Origin: Bacillota bacterium
GTDB taxonomy: Bacteria > Bacillota_E > Sulfobacillia > Sulfobacillales > Sulfobacillaceae
Direction: 5' to 3'
NCBI GenBank assembly: GCA_021802225.1
Contig: JAKAAS010000089.1
Span: 1-6,910 of the forward strand
Length of the DNA stretch: 6,910 nt
In this document: one piece after another, positions 6,153-6,910 of the stretch
Layout: each line of letters begins with the position of its first letter
Numbering within the stretch: the stretch's first letter is position 1
Notes under the pieces: generated by a model
Told to the model about the DNA's origin: nothing
The model's database searches: none
The model's input: only the letters and a program-made list of their open reading frames with translations
Made by a program: the position numbers and the translations under genes

Positions 6153-6910
6153 ACGCTCCCCATCGATGCACCCGCTCCAGAATTTCGGGTAGACTGTCGC
6201 CACCGAATTTTTCCAAGAGGGCATCGGCGAGGACATGCATGACCATCGCTTCGCCGACAACCACGGCGGCAGGGACTGCAGTCACATCAGACCGCTCCAC
6301 CTGTGCAAGAAAGGGCTCTTTGCTTTCGATATCAAAAGATCCCAGGGGCGCCAACAGGGTGGACAGCGGCTTCATGGCGACGCGCACAACCAGAGGCATT
6401 CCCGTGGTGATTCCTCCCTCAATGCCCCCGGCCCGGTTGCTCAAACGCGTAAACCCTTGGCCTTTTTCCCACCAAATAGCATCATGCACTGCGGAGCCGG
6501 GAACATCCGCTTGGGAAAACCCCGCACCGACTTCCACCGCCTTCATAGCGGGGATGCTAAGCAAAGCCTGCGCTAGAGCCCCTTCAATGCGGCGGTGCCA
6601 CTGGACATAGCTGCCCAATCCGACTGGCAGGCCGAAAGCCTTGACCTCAAAGGTGCCGCCGAGGGTGTCGCCCGCTTCCTTGGAGCGGTCAATAGCCCTC
6701 TGCATTGCCTCTTCGCTGTCTTTATCGACTACCCGCACCGGAGAATTTTCCGTTCCCTCGATCTCGGCAAGAGTGTAGTCTTGGGCCGGCACATGAATGT
6801 CGCCGATGCTGGTCACGTGACCCCGGACTTCGATGCCGAGCTCCCGGAGAAATCCTCGCGCTACAGCCCCCAGGGCTACGCGCATCGTGGTCTCCCGGGC
6901 GGATGCTCTT
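6136..6910 (-). CDS. aroC: Chorismate synthase, N-terminus outside the window
   Basis: Chorismate synthase converts 5-enolpyruvylshikimate-3-phosphate to chorismate, the last common step to aromatic amino acids, using reduced FMN. The frame is open to the window edge and 257 C-terminal residues are visible, so roughly 130 are missing given the usual 360-390. The visible part opens with RASARETTMRVALGAVAR, a hallmark family segment, so the ATG at 6885 is internal and not a start. Further motifs, numbered from the first visible residue, are GLPVGLGSYVQW (93-104), SNRAGGIEGGITTG (157-170) and ERSDVTAVPAA (205-215). One oddity is W-H-R-R-I-E-G just after residue 103, where most relatives have W/Y-D-R-K-L-D. 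The stop TAA at 6138-6136 lies inside the start of aroK. It is sometimes called aroF in Bacillus. Confidence 0.96.
   Translation of the reverse strand, partial: RASARETTMRVALGAVARGFLRELGIEVRGHVTSIGDIHVPAQDYTLAEIEGTENSPVRVVDKDSEEAMQRAIDRSKEAGDTLGGTFEVKAFGLPVGLGSYVQWHRRIEGALAQALLSIPAMKAVEVGAGFSQADVPGSAVHDAIWWEKGQGFTRLSNRAGGIEGGITTGMPLVVRVAMKPLSTLLAPLGSFDIESKEPFLAQVERSDVTAVPAAVVVGEAMVMHVLADALLEKFGGDSLPEILERVHRWGAYGREY

Overview
All recognisable genes in this window lie on the minus strand, so they are read from high to low coordinates. The content is ordinary core metabolism, densely packed. The order is aroC (5' end outside the window), aroK, aroB, a 138-nt spacer carrying a likely promoter, gcvT, gcvH, gcvPA, gcvPB and glyA (only the first 33 codons inside the window). 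I see no mobile element, CRISPR array, RNA gene or phage-like gene, and no stretch over 300 bases lacks a gene.

Organism: a bacterium, most likely a Gram-positive of the Bacillota. The reasons are the two-subunit glycine decarboxylase (separate GcvPA and GcvPB), strong purine-rich Shine-Dalgarno sites such as AGGAGG and AGGAGGGG, frequent TTG and GTG starts, a sigma-A-like promoter, and Bacillus-like protein lengths and N-termini for GcvT and AroB. The base composition looks moderately GC-rich, which recalls Sulfobacillus- or Alicyclobacillus-type lineages, but I cannot fix the genus from sequence alone.

Region 1 (about 4549-6910) holds three consecutive shikimate-pathway genes. AroB makes 3-dehydroquinate, AroK phosphorylates shikimate, and AroC makes chorismate. 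The reading frames overlap (aroC/aroK by up to 17 nt, aroK/aroB by 4 nt as GTGA), which points to one coupled transcript. Region 2 (4411-4548) separates the two clusters. It holds a good -35/-10 pair and, just after the predicted transcription start, a 15-nt-period direct repeat. I find no convincing terminator and no glycine riboswitch there.

Region 3 (1-4410) is the glycine cleavage operon gcvT-gcvH-gcvPA-gcvPB followed by glyA. GcvPA/PB decarboxylates glycine onto the lipoyl arm of GcvH, and GcvT releases ammonia and passes the one-carbon unit to tetrahydrofolate. Serine hydroxymethyltransferase (GlyA) can then combine that methylene-tetrahydrofolate with another glycine to make serine. 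The L-protein (dihydrolipoyl dehydrogenase) is not in the window. Apart from the 48-nt gcvT-gcvH gap, the genes are spaced by 5 nt or overlap by 4-16 nt.
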